Source: Acidobacteriota bacterium
GTDB lineage: Bacteria > Acidobacteriota > Terriglobia > Terriglobales > Acidobacteriaceae
Direction of reading: 5' to 3'
DNA length: 64,000 nucleotides
NCBI GenBank assembly: GCA_003225005.1
Contig: QIAN01000222.1
Span: 22,676-86,675, forward strand
Positions 63,682 to 64,000 of the stretch are shown one piece after another. The first letter of the stretch is position 1. Each line of letters starts with the position of its first letter. The notes beneath the pieces are model-generated. The model had not been told where the DNA came from. It searched no databases and saw only the letters and a program-made list of their open reading frames with translations. Position numbers and translations under genes: made by a program.

Positions 63682-64000
63682 GTCATCCTCATTTCGGGCG
63701 GTGGATTGAGCTTCTCAACAATCTTCTCAACAATCACCCCAGCACCAGAATCTCGCGATCGTGTTTCTCGGTCATCGCGGAAGATACTGGGCTGAATCTA
63801 CTAAATCAGCGCTAATAAATGATTGCTGATTGAAGTTGCGAAGGCAAGATTGGACCTCACCAGGTGCACATGGTGCTGTGGAAAATGGGATGCCCAAGCC
63901 CTTCGGCTCTGCCCCCGCAGGCTGCTTCGCAAAGGACACGAAGATTGTGGGGGGCGGGCCGCCGAACCGCCCACGGGGCGAAGATCCATGGGTGCCCCAC
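63682..64000. other. Right-edge intergenic DNA with an inverted-repeat-rich end
   Basis: No gene is supported. An AATGATTGCTGATTG-style tract occurs near 63818-63832. The last ~60 bases are GC-rich and contain GGGCGG...CCGCCC and end in GGGTGCCCCAC, a form I associate with dispersed repeats in acidobacterial genomes. The element may continue beyond the window, so it cannot be delimited. Confidence 0.4.

Overview
The window looks like chromosomal DNA of an Acidobacteriota (Terriglobia-type) bacterium. Pointers are a 1310-residue TonB-dependent receptor with an N-terminal carboxypeptidase-regulatory-like domain, several small secreted or zinc-ribbon proteins of a kind I associate with that phylum, an hfq-hflX pair, GC-rich coding sequence and Sec or lipoprotein signals on many products. 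The assignment is inference from gene content; there is no rRNA, and I saw no tRNA, CRISPR array, transposase or phage gene.

Layout. 1-2.6 kb: a minus-strand trio (DinB-like, SnoaL-like lipoprotein, BNR-repeat protein running off the left edge) divergent from an HxlR regulator, with a palindrome between them. 2.7-9 kb: a coiled-coil secreted protein, a SET-domain protein, a metallophosphoesterase-like remnant and an RND efflux pump with its adaptor. 9-11.5 kb: threonine aldolase, a decayed Big-domain lipoprotein, an unlisted 55-aa gene and a zinc-ribbon protein. 11.6-15.7 kb: etfB, etfA and ETF-quinone oxidoreductase, which pass electrons from acyl-CoA dehydrogenases to quinone. 15.8-18 kb: an SGNH hydrolase and moaA, the latter behind a likely Moco riboswitch and apparently starting at CTG. 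18-27.5 kb: DUF2203, a WXXGXW-repeat protein, a Big lipoprotein, phosphofructokinase, a DsbA-like protein, an SH3 lipoprotein and a DUF309-DegT fusion. 27.6-33.6 kb: a PuuD-like membrane protein, hfq, hflX, an amidohydrolase and a serine hydrolase. 33.9-40.7 kb: an ATP synthase operon (two b-type subunits, delta, alpha, gamma, beta, epsilon) without a and c. 40.8-46.5 kb: a secreted protein, a GH18-NodB-GT2 fusion and a GT-C glycosyltransferase. 46.7-56.4 kb: the TonB receptor, a serS/lolA-type cluster, an alkaline phosphatase and pyrD. 56.4-64 kb: a DUF1761 pseudogene, a sialidase-like protein, msrA, map and a run of minus-strand membrane or secreted proteins including a His/Met-rich outer-membrane candidate and a WalJ-type hydrolase.

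The most unusual signal is not a gene. Many intercistronic spacers carry a short quasi-periodic tract just after the upstream stop codon and an approximately complementary copy near the next start codon. This is seen for zinc ribbon-etfB, etfA-etfQO, the moaA leader, and atpH-A, A-G, G-D and D-C. Tract sequence differs between loci, but polarity is the same each time, so each spacer could fold into a stem bringing stop and start together. I do not recognise this as REP, BIME or ERIC. The window also holds at least four decayed genes (Big lipoprotein, four-helix-bundle S23-type, DUF1761, phosphoesterase C-terminus).
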